From a virus: a DNA stretch of 64,000 nucleotides. Each line of letters begins with the position of its first letter. The first letter of the stretch is position 1. Shown here in pieces: positions 23,198 through 31,793 of this stretch. The translations under genes and the position numbers were made by a program. The stretch is from IMG/VR virus record IMGVR_UViG_3300027911_000012, positions 1 through 64,000 of that record; one strand, given 5' to 3'. The notes below the pieces were generated by a model. That model was not told the origin of the DNA. It saw only the letters and a list, made by a program, of their open reading frames with translations, and did no database searches.

Positions 23198-24043
23198 ATG
23201 CTGACATCCACTCTCCACACCAGCTTGTCCACGTTGTCTGCCGCCGACATCGTCAACCGCATCCGTCTCGGCAAAGGCCCGCATATCCCTGATCACCGTC
23301 GATTCGCGCTGGCCGATTTCATCCCCTTGGGTACGCCACCGCCAAGCGCCAACTTCTACCAAGGCCAGACGCAGTTCGGGATGATGTTGAACGACGTGCT
23401 TGGTGACTGCACATGCGCGGCTGTCGGTCACGCGGAACAAGTAGCGTCATTGAACGACGCGCCACCGCCCGAGATCGGTACCGAGATCACTGTCACCGAC
23501 GACGTGATCGAGAACATGTACGAGAAGTCCTGCGGCTACGTCCCCGGTAATCCGTTCACCGACAATGGTGGCATCATCACCAATGTTCTGGACTGGGCGC
23601 GTCAGCACGGTATCGGCCACCCTGGCCCGACACATCATCACCGTCACCGTCTCGTTGCATACGCCGATCCCAATCCCGCCAACGTCACACACATCAAGCA
23701 GGCGATTGCGGAATTCATGATCGTCGATATCGGATTGCAGTTACCGGTGACGGCACAGGCGCAGATCGGCGGCGTGTGGGACGTGGTGGGGAATCCGAGG
23801 ACAGATCCGGACTCGGTACCGGGGTCGTGGGGCGGTCACAGCGTCGTGGTTGCCGAGTACGACGTGAATGGACTGACGTGCATCACGTGGGGCGCGCTAC
23901 AGGCCATGACTTGGAGATTCTGGAACACTTACTGTGACGAGGCCCATGTGTTGTTTATGGCTGCGCTGCTGGATCGATACAAAATGCTGACGGCGGCACA
24001 GTTGGCGATACTGAACGCTCAGTTGCAGGCGTTGAACAATTAG
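23198..24043 (+). CDS. Papain-like cysteine protease homologue
   Basis: 281 residues. The predicted catalytic Cys is in LNDVLGDCTCAAVGHAE (about 65-81) and the His in SWGGHSVVVAEYD (about 210-222), followed by an ITWG/mTW motif and DEAH (a chance string, not a helicase box). This C1-type family occurs in actinobacterial and phage genomes without known substrate. No signal peptide, so cytoplasmic or released at lysis. GAAAGG precedes ATG 23198. Confidence 0.7.
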   Translation: MLTSTLHTSLSTLSAADIVNRIRLGKGPHIPDHRRFALADFIPLGTPPPSANFYQGQTQFGMMLNDVLGDCTCAAVGHAEQVASLNDAPPPEIGTEITVTDDVIENMYEKSCGYVPGNPFTDNGGIITNVLDWARQHGIGHPGPTHHHRHRLVAYADPNPANVTHIKQAIAEFMIVDIGLQLPVTAQAQIGGVWDVVGNPRTDPDSVPGSWGGHSVVVAEYDVNGLTCITWGALQAMTWRFWNTYCDEAHVLFMAALLDRYKMLTAAQLAILNAQLQALNN

Positions 24044-24051
24044 GTTTATCA

Positions 24052-24102
24052 AAGCTCACGCATCGGGGCGGCACGCTCTGCGTGGATTACAAAAATGAGC
24101 TT
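24052..24102 (+). other. Structured intergenic hairpin
   Basis: AAGCTCA (24052-24058) pairs with TGAGCTT (24096-24102). Inside, CACGC (24072-24076) and GCGTG (24080-24084) form a TCT-looped hairpin. A GGCGGC upstream can also pair with a GCCGCC downstream. There is no T-run. It lies in the 148-nt gap before the helicase gene; it may be a weak terminator or leader element. Confidence 0.35.
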
Positions 24103-24191
24103 GCTGAAGCCGCCTAAAAGGCACGTCCGGGGCCGTCGCAAGTTCCGGCCCAATCTGTTACAATCCGAGTCCCGTAGAAATCTCGTGTCTC

Positions 24192-25991
24192 ATGATCCAG
24201 CTTCCCATCCGAACGTTGAGCGCGGTTAGCGCTATCTCCAGTGATCCGCCACCGGTCACGCCTGTCGATCTCGGACTCCCCGCCAAGTTCACCGAATGGC
24301 GTACGGCACAATGGGACGCCGTCAACCGGATCATCAACTCCCCGAAACGTTTTGTCGTAATCTGCGCCGCTACAGGATTCGGGAAAACTTTAGCCTACGC
24401 TGCGGCGTCTGTTCTGTCTGGCGATCGCACGGTTATCCTGACGGCAACAAAGGGACTCCAAGACCAGATATCGTCGGACTTTTCCGGTCTGTCTTCTGAC
24501 ATCCGCGGGCTCAACAATTACCTGTGCCCGATTACCGATTCACTCGGGATTCCGAAAGACACGTCGGTTGCGGATGCACCATGCCAGTGCGGGTACGGAT
24601 GCAGGCTTAGACGCGGTGGATGCGGATATTACGACTCCTACATAGCCGCGCAGCGCTCCAATATCGTGTCTACAAATTACGCGTGCTGGATGTACGACGG
24701 GGCCAAACAAGACAGCGAGCGCGGCGATCTGCAACACGGTATACCGGTCACGGCAACCGACGTGACGGAACTGGAAGCGCAGCGTAATCGGCAACGTGTA
24801 CGAATGTTGATCGCAGACGAGGCACATGAAATTCTTGAGTCCGTGTCGTTGTTTGTGGGTGTTGACTTCAGCCGTCATGAGTGTCTACAGATGAGGCTGG
24901 ACTGGCCGGATAGTGGACTCACCGTTGACGATTGGCAGCGGTGGGCGATTGAGTGGAACGGAAAAGTCAGCGCGCGTGTCACCCAAGCCGAGCAAAAGCT
25001 AAAGTCGTCGGGCGGTAAAGGGTGGTCGCGGGATCTGAAACATTTGCGCGATCTGAAACGCAAACTCGACCGGTTGTCGGGGATGCGTGCCGACGACGAC
25101 TGGATACTGAACGAGGAAGATGTCGAGGGTAAGTCGATGGCGAGCGTCCGGTTTGACCCGCTGAGTCCAGCGCGCTACGCGGAATCGGCGTTATGGCGCG
25201 GTATCGATAAGATTGTACTCGTGAGTGCTACGGTACGTCCAAAGACGGCCGAGTTACTGGGTATCGACAAGAATGAACTGGAGTTCGTCGAGTACGATTC
25301 GAGCTTCGATCCGAAACGGCGGCCAGTCGTGTTTATACCAACAGTCCGCATGGATTTCAGAACCGAGCAAGACGACCACGCGATGCGCTGGATGTTGAGC
25401 CGGATCGACGACTTGATCGACGCCAGGTTAGACCGGAAAGGGATCATTCACGCCGTGTCGTATGCGAGAAGCAAGTTTATCGTTGCTAATAGTCGGCACG
25501 CGCGACTCATGATTACACATGGCAAGCACGACAAAATGAAAGCCATTGAGCGGTTCCGGCAATCGGATGCGCCGTGTGTGCTCGTGAGTCCGTCTGTGGA
25601 CACGGGGTTTGACTTTGCCGGATCTCAAGCACGGTATCAGCTCCTCATCAAGATTCCCTTTGTTAGCAAAATGGACAAAGTGGTGGCGGCCCGAAGCGCC
25701 CGCGACAAAGAGTACCCGAATTATATTGCGGCGCAAACCATTGTCCAGATGACGGGCCGGATTATGCGGTCTGAAAACGACTTTGGAGAGTCGATACTGA
25801 CCGACTCACATGCTGAATGGTTCATACCAAAGGTGAGGCGATTCCTGCCGGAGTGGTGGCTGGAAGCGTATAGAGTTCAGGACAAGGGGCTGCCGGAGCC
25901 GTTACAGTTTGACGATAACGAGACAACACAGGTACCGTGTTCGTGGTGTGACGAGCACCACGAGGGCGGCCCGGAAATGTGTAAATCATGA
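24192..25991 (+). CDS. XPD/DinG-type iron-sulfur DNA helicase
   Basis: 599 residues. Walker A AATGFGKTLAY (59-69), motif II ADEAH (208-212), motif III-like LVSATVRP, and a motif V/VI region (SPSVDTGFDF, QMTGRIMRSEND). Between motifs I and II a Cys-rich stretch (C112, C131, C133, C137, C144) is placed like the 4Fe-4S cluster of XPD/DinG helicases. It would unwind DNA 5' to 3' in repair or replication. A C-terminal CSWC adds a possible zinc site. A TACAAT sequence upstream could be a -10 but no good -35 is present. Confidence 0.85.
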   Translation: MIQLPIRTLSAVSAISSDPPPVTPVDLGLPAKFTEWRTAQWDAVNRIINSPKRFVVICAATGFGKTLAYAAASVLSGDRTVILTATKGLQDQISSDFSGLSSDIRGLNNYLCPITDSLGIPKDTSVADAPCQCGYGCRLRRGGCGYYDSYIAAQRSNIVSTNYACWMYDGAKQDSERGDLQHGIPVTATDVTELEAQRNRQRVRMLIADEAHEILESVSLFVGVDFSRHECLQMRLDWPDSGLTVDDWQRWAIEWNGKVSARVTQAEQKLKSSGGKGWSRDLKHLRDLKRKLDRLSGMRADDDWILNEEDVEGKSMASVRFDPLSPARYAESALWRGIDKIVLVSATVRPKTAELLGIDKNELEFVEYDSSFDPKRRPVVFIPTVRMDFRTEQDDHAMRWMLSRIDDLIDARLDRKGIIHAVSYARSKFIVANSRHARLMITHGKHDKMKAIERFRQSDAPCVLVSPSVDTGFDFAGSQARYQLLIKIPFVSKMDKVVAARSARDKEYPNYIAAQTIVQMTGRIMRSENDFGESILTDSHAEWFIPKVRRFLPEWWLEAYRVQDKGLPEPLQFDDNETTQVPCSWCDEHHEGGPEMCKS

Positions 25992-26212
25992 CGCGTCCAC
26001 GTTTCGCCAGTGCTCGAATGGCGCATGGGGCCAAGTCGGATTTTCTTTCTACGCCTCATGCCGACAAAGAGAAATTATACGGAAAGAAATCTCGGGCTCC
26101 AGACACGGTGTGCTGGGCATGTAGACATGGTAAATGCTGGAATTGTACGAAGAGGACTTGCCCATGCACGAGCGGTGACCGTGTACATAGAAATAAAATC
26201 GGTATACCTTGA
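25988..26212 (+). CDS. Small Cys-rich protein
   Basis: 74 residues, ATGA overlap with the helicase. CWACRHGKCWNC, then TCPC, gives a compact zinc cluster; the N-terminus is basic. No known family. Confidence 0.6.
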   Translation: MTRPRFASARMAHGAKSDFLSTPHADKEKLYGKKSRAPDTVCWACRHGKCWNCTKRTCPCTSGDRVHRNKIGIP

Positions 26213-26220
26213 GATTTTGC

Positions 26221-26248
26221 TTGACAGGTTCCGCAATCGGAGTATGAT
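26221..26248 (+). promoter_or_regulatory. Rightward promoter, CGGAG class
   Basis: TTGACA (26221-26226), 16-nt spacer ending CGGAG, TATGAT (26243-26248). It resembles the promoters at 9275 and 11294 just before the -10. The leader to ATG 26275 is about 20 nt with AGAGGA. Confidence 0.7.
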
Positions 26249-26274
26249 TGCTCTTGCTTGAGAGGAATAATGGC

Positions 26275-26442
26275 ATGAGTAACGGCAAGACGAAGCGATG
26301 CAAGCGTGCCAAATGCCGCACTGAATTCACTCCCATCAAACCTTGGCAGAAGTTCTGCACCGTAGCGTGCGGCAACCTCGAACGCCAGCGGCGGCGGCGG
26401 GAAGAGTTCAAGGCTTTGAAGAAGGCCGCGAGCGTGAAGTAA
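26275..26442 (+). CDS. Small zinc-finger protein
   Basis: 55 residues. CKRAKC and FCTVACGN supply four Cys with the spacing of zinc ribbons, followed by a very basic helix. Phage proteins of this type (short, basic, Cx4C plus Cx3C) are common; function unknown. Confidence 0.65.
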   Translation: MSNGKTKRCKRAKCRTEFTPIKPWQKFCTVACGNLERQRRRREEFKALKKAASVK

Positions 26443-26498
26443 CCAATTCAGCACCAACCAAAACTAAACGCCGGTTTCCCGGCAAAGGAGCACGACCA

Positions 26499-27404
26499 AT
26501 GGCTTTACAGAAGGCAGGAACAACCAAGTCAGCACCCCCCAACCACGTCCCGGTATCGTTCTCGGACGAAGCCATGCCCGCGGGCGGCGGATTTCTGGAC
26601 GACCAGGATGTCGAGATTACCGACGCGGCTTGCACGGTGTCGGACTTCCAGGGCAACGCCCCTCCGAACACTCCGGTTCTCGCAATCGAGTTCACGGACG
26701 TGAATGGCGGCGAGCACATTCAACTTTACTCCTTGGGTGGATTCGGCAAAGACCCCGAATTCGAGCCCTCGGAAGACGGCAAGTACTTTTACGCCATCGG
26801 CGGCGCCACGGCGATCACCAAGTCGTCTAACGCTGGCCGGTTCATCCAATCCCTGAAACACGGTATCCCTAACAAAGGCGACGGCGGGTTCCCGGACGAG
26901 ATGCTGGCAGAAGGCAACATGAAGGTGCTTGTCGGTACCAAATGCCACGTGTTTGCCGAGGCACAGGGTGGTCCCAAGAGTCTGCGGCGCGACAAGTCTG
27001 GCGCGGACGTGGAAAAGAAAATCATCCTGGTCAGCAAGGTGAACTCGCTGCCGGGCACCGACACCACCAAGAAGCCGACAATGGGCAAGACCAATGTCAA
27101 GGCCGCTGGTGGCAAGCCGAACGGCGCTGCGGCGACAACGACGGCATCGGCTGCCGCCACTGGCGACTTTGCCGAAATCGACGCCAAACTGGTTGAGGAA
27201 TTGACGGCGGCGCTGGCCGAGAACGATCCTCAGCCCAAGAAAGCGCTGTTGCCGATTGCGTCGGCGGCGTTCAAGGGCGTCAAGGGGTTGGATGGCAAGG
27301 ATCTGCACACCAAGGCGATTGCGCGCGCCAACAGCCCGGCATTCTTGAACGGGTTGTCGGATCACGGGATTGCGTTCGACGGAGCGCAGTTCAGTCTGGC
27401 ATAG
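26499..27404 (+). CDS. Replication-region protein, possible ssDNA-binding type
   Basis: 301 residues from ATG 26499 (AAGGAG 9 nt upstream). The first 190 residues look like a beta-rich domain (repeated Gly turns, a conserved Lys/Arg patch DKSGADVEKKIILVSKV). A Thr/Ala/Gly linker (about 200-225) leads to a helical C-terminal module (from AEIDAKLVEELTAAL). A beta domain plus flexible linker beside polymerase and recombination genes fits a single-stranded-DNA-binding protein, but no signature motif confirms it. Confidence 0.6.
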   Translation: MALQKAGTTKSAPPNHVPVSFSDEAMPAGGGFLDDQDVEITDAACTVSDFQGNAPPNTPVLAIEFTDVNGGEHIQLYSLGGFGKDPEFEPSEDGKYFYAIGGATAITKSSNAGRFIQSLKHGIPNKGDGGFPDEMLAEGNMKVLVGTKCHVFAEAQGGPKSLRRDKSGADVEKKIILVSKVNSLPGTDTTKKPTMGKTNVKAAGGKPNGAAATTTASAAATGDFAEIDAKLVEELTAALAENDPQPKKALLPIASAAFKGVKGLDGKDLHTKAIARANSPAFLNGLSDHGIAFDGAQFSLA

Positions 27405-27529
27405 ACGTAGCCAGGCTATCGAGGATGACGGTGGTGGCCCAGAGCGATCTGGAACCGATGGAGTAGCGTTCGACTAGGGCGGCGTCCAAAGGCCCACCAC
27501 CTGATCCCTAACCCGAATTGAAATATGTT

Positions 27530-28330
27530 ATGGACTTCGATGACGACTGGCTGGAAAAACTCGTGCGCGACACCCATCGGGAAGTTGACGAGGCCAGAGT
27601 CGCACGAGGTCTGGAGCCATGGCTGTGGCACAAGACAAAACGCCATGTGCTTGGCGGCCCTCTGGCCGATTTGATCAAACTAGTTGACGAGAAGGGACGA
27701 GAGATTATGCGAGATTACAGTTGTCGAACCAAATGTGGATTCGTGGGCCATTCGCCACGAGACATGCACAATCACTACCAGCAATACCCGAATCACAAAT
27801 CGGCTTCGACAGGCCACGCCGGGTTGGTTAACGCTGTTAATACCGTCAAGCACGTGAAAGACAACCGGTGCAGGGCTTTGTGCGGATTCGTGGGTGAGGG
27901 GGACGTGCTGCTAGCCCTCCGCAACCATTACCTTGACCATCCCGAGCATAAGATTACCGCTTACGAAGCCAAAAAGTTGCGTGAAGGCAAAACCGTGAAT
28001 CGTCGTGCGGTCAGCGGCATGTCGCGCCCGCGCGTCAACGGTCGTCCGATGACGGCGTTTGAGCAGATTCACGCCCTACGGGACGCGTTCGTGGCCGACA
28101 TGAACAAAGAACACTCGGAAATCAAGCGGCTGGAGGGCGAGTTGGTATTACATCAAGCCAACTTGCAGCAGCTCAGTTCCGCGCTTTCGGTGCTGACTGT
28201 TACGCTCGCTGCTGCGGAGCCGAAGCGTGTGGTGCCCGAGACTGAGCCTGCCGATCCCGCGGACTTGAGCACGGCGGAAATCGTCGGGCCATCGACGATT
28301 GATGACAATACCGTGACCGAGTACGTCTAG
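27530..28330 (+). CDS. Protein with two C2H2-like zinc-finger repeats
   Basis: 266 residues from ATG 27530. Two similar repeats: CRTKCGFVGH...HNHYQQYPNH (about 64-88) and CRALCGFVGE...RNHYLDHPEH (about 110-138), each with C-x3-C and two spaced His. A coiled-coil helix (about 190-225) and an acidic tail follow. DNA or RNA binding is likely. The 125-nt gap before it has no other gene. A TTG 12 nt upstream is an alternative start. Confidence 0.6.
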   Translation: MDFDDDWLEKLVRDTHREVDEARVARGLEPWLWHKTKRHVLGGPLADLIKLVDEKGREIMRDYSCRTKCGFVGHSPRDMHNHYQQYPNHKSASTGHAGLVNAVNTVKHVKDNRCRALCGFVGEGDVLLALRNHYLDHPEHKITAYEAKKLREGKTVNRRAVSGMSRPRVNGRPMTAFEQIHALRDAFVADMNKEHSEIKRLEGELVLHQANLQQLSSALSVLTVTLAAAEPKRVVPETEPADPADLSTAEIVGPSTIDDNTVTEYV

Positions 28331-28541
28331 CCTCTGCGGGCTAACGGCATTAGCGACTAGATTTAAGTTTCCGTTTTCGCGTACTTGCCTGATCTCGATT
28401 CTCACGGCCATGAGCAGGTCCAGCGTTGAGCGCGCGAATACGGATTAGAGAGACTCCCGCTGAGCAGTGGCGAGCGCGATCATGGTGACGTTGGCGCAGA
28501 AATTGGGCGGCGGGGGTTTCCGAGATTAGGACTGACCAATC
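28331..28541. other. Intergenic stretch, no gene supported
   Basis: Short frames only (up to about 15 codons) with no ribosome sites. No strong promoter or hairpin is seen. Some codon runs read like decayed coding sequence, but no family could be named. Confidence 0.4.
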
Positions 28542-28763
28542 ATGAAATCGTCTGAACTGAAATTCAAGCAAATCGCGGTCGGCCAGTGGGACAGTGGAAG
28601 CGGATTGACGTTCTCGGTCATCGGACTGAGCGAGGACGGTAACGTATACAAGTACACTCGGCAGGGTTGGGGGAAACTTGACACCCAAAGTAGTGAATCG
28701 GGTAGTAAAGATACACGCGATTTCTTGGGTAACTCTCCTCCGAGCAAGGACGATAATTTTTGA
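28542..28763 (+). CDS. Small hypothetical protein
   Basis: 73 residues. The first 45 look like a small beta sheet (FSVIGLSEDGNVYKYTRQGW) seen in other phage proteins; the tail is Ser/Asp-rich. TGATG junction with the next gene. Confidence 0.6.
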   Translation: MKSSELKFKQIAVGQWDSGSGLTFSVIGLSEDGNVYKYTRQGWGKLDTQSSESGSKDTRDFLGNSPPSKDDNF

Positions 28764-29374
28764 TGATCGTCACCGACATCACCAACGATCTCGATTACCC
28801 AAACTGTCTGCGGTCGCAAGCCGACGAAGACGGGTTGACGCGATCGGAGGGGCTGCACCTGACAACGATAATCAGGGCTATCGAAGAGACCGTAAGACCG
28901 AGAGATGAGTGGTGCACGGAAAATGAATTAGCCTTCTTCGGAGCGGCGGGCTTCATGTGGGAAAGAGTATTCTCAATGGCGATGAGGGACGCAACCGCAA
29001 ACGAAGACTTGGTACGACCAGGGGAAGTTACCTTGGATGGAATCATAGGTTCCCCCGACTTGATTGACATTCCCCGCCTTATCGGTATTGATACTAAATT
29101 GACTTGGAAATCCGCAAAGCGTCTGGATGTTAGTTCAAAACCGGCAATGTTGGAATCCATCGACAGGAATTTTTGGGCCAACAAAATCCAGGCCATGAGT
29201 TACGCTCACATGATGGGGTTTGACACTTGGGAATTGCACTATTTTTTTGTCTCCGGTAACTGGCGGCCGCCGATACCCTGCACGAAAGCAGTCAGGTTAC
29301 AGTTTACATCGGAAGAGTTGAAACGGAATTGGTTGATGCTGGTGCAGTTCGCTGAAACTAGAGGCTGGCTTTGA
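28763..29374 (+). CDS. Cas4/RecB-like PD-(D/E)XK nuclease
   Basis: 203 residues from ATG 28763. The nuclease core reads DGIIGSPDLIDI (active-site Asp) then LIGIDTKLTWKS (D-x-K: Asp and Lys), with a downstream QAMSYAHMMG helix typical of RecB/Cas4-like exonucleases. No 4Fe-4S Cys set is seen. It would act as a DNA end-processing exonuclease, pairing with the Sak4-like ATPase at 30143 in recombination. Local sequence is more AT-rich than the rest. Confidence 0.75.
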   Translation: MIVTDITNDLDYPNCLRSQADEDGLTRSEGLHLTTIIRAIEETVRPRDEWCTENELAFFGAAGFMWERVFSMAMRDATANEDLVRPGEVTLDGIIGSPDLIDIPRLIGIDTKLTWKSAKRLDVSSKPAMLESIDRNFWANKIQAMSYAHMMGFDTWELHYFFVSGNWRPPIPCTKAVRLQFTSEELKRNWLMLVQFAETRGWL

Positions 29375-29892
29375 AACCGGGTAGAAAACCCGGCAGTCCT
29401 TACAGACGGTTATTAGATAGATCGTCCCTTCGTAAGGAACTCATGAAGCGGGGTTGTTGGTTATGGGACGGATGTTGTTATTCTTCCGGTTACGGGAGAG
29501 TAAGCATCGAATGGCGGGAGAGAGCAGTTCACAGGGTGTCTTTTTGGGTGTTCAAGGGTGACGACCGGGTTTTGCACGATTCAAATATTCACGTACTCCA
29601 TAAGTGTGATACTCCTAGATGCTTTCGTCCCAGTCATCTATTTCTCGGAAATCAGTTAATTAACATGCGAGATATGAGACGCAAGAAGCGCGATCTGTGG
29701 GCAGGAAAAACTCATTGCGTTAACGGTCATTTGCTTACGTCATCTAACTCCGGTTACTACCAAAGGAGCCCTGGATACGGATTCCGCTATTGCAAAACCT
29801 GTCTAAACGCTAGACACAGGAAGTATAGCAGCAGCCAAAGAGCCAAAGGTCTGAAGTGGCGTAAGACCCCCAGCGGATGGAGATGGGTGTGA
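29371..29892 (+). CDS. HNH endonuclease with C-terminal zinc ribbon
   Basis: 173 residues starting at TTG 29371, which overlaps the upstream TGA. The HNH_3-type block is HVLHKCDTPRCFRPSHLFLG followed by NMRDMRRKKR. A ribbon CVNGHLL...CKTC follows, the same ribbon type as the stand-alone protein at 21884. It is a homing-type enzyme fused into the operon by a stop-start overlap. Confidence 0.8.
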   Translation: MKPGRKPGSPYRRLLDRSSLRKELMKRGCWLWDGCCYSSGYGRVSIEWRERAVHRVSFWVFKGDDRVLHDSNIHVLHKCDTPRCFRPSHLFLGNQLINMRDMRRKKRDLWAGKTHCVNGHLLTSSNSGYYQRSPGYGFRYCKTCLNARHRKYSSSQRAKGLKWRKTPSGWRWV

Positions 29893-30143
29893 ATAAGCTC
29901 GGTCAATGCACCGGATCGGACTCCCCCTTCGGTGACGCTCTCGAAGCGCAGCGCATACTGAAAATTATCGCGCACGCCGATTTGGATGTGATCGAGCACC
30001 ATTGCGGCGGTCGCGCCAGCGATATCGTGCGCGATCTTCGGTTCCGGCTGGCGTTTGGCTTGGCAAGTTTCAGAGTAACCGGGAAGCAAGTATTTGCGCT
30101 CCGGACGATCAAGGATCAGCTCATTGAGAGAGGACTCATCTAA
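29877..30143 (+). CDS. Hypothetical protein
   Basis: 88 residues from ATG 29877 (alternatives ATG 29883 or GTG 29889 overlapping the HNH stop). Helical, with a motif ASDIVRDLRFRLAFGLA; no family is recognised. Its stop overlaps the next start (TAATG). Confidence 0.55.
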   Translation: MEMGVNKLGQCTGSDSPFGDALEAQRILKIIAHADLDVIEHHCGGRASDIVRDLRFRLAFGLASFRVTGKQVFALRTIKDQLIERGLI

Positions 30144-31099
30144 TGGCAATCAAGGCAAGCAGTCTGCATACCGGCACAGGGTCGGCGTTGAAGAGTGTAA
30201 AGAGTAATCAGGCTCAGTCCGATCCCGAGCCCAACCATAACGGAACGACAGCGCCCCCGATAACGGTGTCCAAGGAAGTGACGCCACTATCAACCGCGGA
30301 AATCCTCGACGGGCTCCCCTCGCGCGAGTTCATCATCTTGGCGGGCAAGGATGGCGTGGGCAAGACCTGTTCAATCCTGTCGATGGCCACTTACGTGGAA
30401 ACCGTTCTCGCGCCCGATGCCAAGTTTTACGTGATCGACACCGAGAACAAGTTCCGTACGGCCATGAAGTCGTTCGGCCCCGACTGCCCGAGCAACATCG
30501 TGTATTACAAGACCGACGACATGAATCAGTGCACGTGGGCGTTGGATCAGATACTCCGGCAACACAATCCCGGTGACTGGCTAGCGGTCGAATCCATGTC
30601 ACGTGTCTGGGAACGGGCGCAGGATTTGGGGTATTCGGCGATTTCGGGGTTTGCCAAAGCCGAGTACATGGAGCGCCGGCGGGCCGAGAAAGCCGACGGC
30701 GGTAAAGCTCCTGCCGTGACACCGCAGCCGGATCAACTGTGGTCGATAACAAAAGGCGCGCACGACGGCGCGTTCGTGGATAGGATAACCATGACCGAGG
30801 ACTTGAACGTGATCCTGTCAACTACTCTCGCGCGACCGCCCAAAGAGGGCAATTTCATGAAGGAGAGCGCCGACCGTAAAGCCTTGCGCGTGGAACTGGG
30901 GATTGACGCGGGATTGGACGGCGCTCCGAGGCTTCCATATTATTGCGAATCCTTGATGATACTGGATCTCAAGAACGGCAAGGTCACGTGCAGAGTCCTG
31001 CGCGACAACATCAACACCGGCGACGAGACGCGTGGAGAATTCGCGGTCGAGGGTAAAAAGACGTTCGCGATCAATTTCTGGGAAAGCTGCCGAGGGTAG
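30143..31099 (+). CDS. Sak4-like RecA-fold ATPase
   Basis: 318 residues. After a disordered 50-residue start, Walker A is AGKDGVGKTCS (67-77), a DTENKF motif follows at about 97-102 and a Walker B-like WLAVES near 147. The fold and context match phage Sak4/AAA_24 proteins, which promote single-strand annealing or act as recombination ATPases. It lies between the Cas4-like nuclease and the ERCC4 nuclease, suggesting a recombination module. Confidence 0.75.
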   Translation: MAIKASSLHTGTGSALKSVKSNQAQSDPEPNHNGTTAPPITVSKEVTPLSTAEILDGLPSREFIILAGKDGVGKTCSILSMATYVETVLAPDAKFYVIDTENKFRTAMKSFGPDCPSNIVYYKTDDMNQCTWALDQILRQHNPGDWLAVESMSRVWERAQDLGYSAISGFAKAEYMERRRAEKADGGKAPAVTPQPDQLWSITKGAHDGAFVDRITMTEDLNVILSTTLARPPKEGNFMKESADRKALRVELGIDAGLDGAPRLPYYCESLMILDLKNGKVTCRVLRDNINTGDETRGEFAVEGKKTFAINFWESCRG

Positions 31100-31109
31100 A
31101 GAGGGCGTC

Positions 31110-31433
31110 ATGGCTGGAACCTGCAAAAAGTGCGGATGCATGACTACAGACACCAGAGAGCGCAGCCCTCTCGGCATGTGTTTCAACTGTGAGCACGGAT
31201 TAACCCGAGAGGCCGCGACTCCGAACGGTGTATCCACGGCGCACAATCTCGACGATGGCGATCTCAAACACTTGGCTTTCTCGATCGCGCACGGCACGTT
31301 TAACCCAGAATCCCCCGGCGGGTGCTCGTGCGATACGTGCTCCACGTTGCGCGAAATGATTCAAGAATTACAGAACAACGAGGCCGCGGATTTCTACAAC
31401 GAGCACTATCCGCCACCGGGCGGGTTTCTGTGA
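31110..31433 (+). CDS. Cys-rich hypothetical protein
   Basis: 107 residues from ATG 31110 (GAGAGGG upstream). N-terminal CKKCGC...CFNC forms a rubredoxin-like zinc knuckle pair; a second CSCDTC lies near residue 73. Overlaps the next gene (GTGA). Unknown function. Confidence 0.6.
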   Translation: MAGTCKKCGCMTTDTRERSPLGMCFNCEHGLTREAATPNGVSTAHNLDDGDLKHLAFSIAHGTFNPESPGGCSCDTCSTLREMIQELQNNEAADFYNEHYPPPGGFL

Positions 31434-31600
31434 CTTACAAGTATCCGTTCAAGTGCGATCTTTGCGGTCACATGATCGAAGACGTGTCCGATCTCGATTG
31501 GCACGGGTATGGGAATTGTGCCGAGATCACGGACGAGATGTGGGCACAGTGGGAACGGGAAGCGAAAGAGCAAGAGGAGTCCGGTAATGGAATACAGTGA
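31430..31600 (+). CDS. Small zinc-binding protein
   Basis: 56 residues from GTG 31430 (GTGA overlap). CDLCGH, then DWHGYGNC, supplies a zinc site; the C-terminal helix is acidic. No family is recognised. Confidence 0.55.
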   Translation: MTYKYPFKCDLCGHMIEDVSDLDWHGYGNCAEITDEMWAQWEREAKEQEESGNGIQ

Positions 31601-31793
31601 CCGTAATCGCCCTTGGATTGGGTGGAAAGTTTGGCCTTGCGGTTGTCGGCAACGCACGGCGGTTTGGTATAACCCAGGAGCGCTACCTGATAGGGAAACT
31701 GTGTTATTTGAGTGCAACAACAACGCTAACGGGTGCGTTCGACTTGTCGAATCCGGACGCCATGTGCCGTTAAATGAGGCTACAACCCTGTGA
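31587..31793 (+). CDS. Small Cys-containing protein
   Basis: 68 residues from ATG 31587 (AGGAG 7 nt upstream), overlapping the preceding gene by 14 nt. CGC and two later Cys (FECNNNANGC) suggest one zinc. Overlaps the next gene start (GTGA). Confidence 0.55.
   Translation: MEYSDRNRPWIGWKVWPCGCRQRTAVWYNPGALPDRETVLFECNNNANGCVRLVESGRHVPLNEATTL

Noticed and set aside
24095-24229. Plus-strand 44-codon basic frame overlapping the helicase start
   Set aside because: No ribosome site and it overlaps structured RNA; more likely chance.
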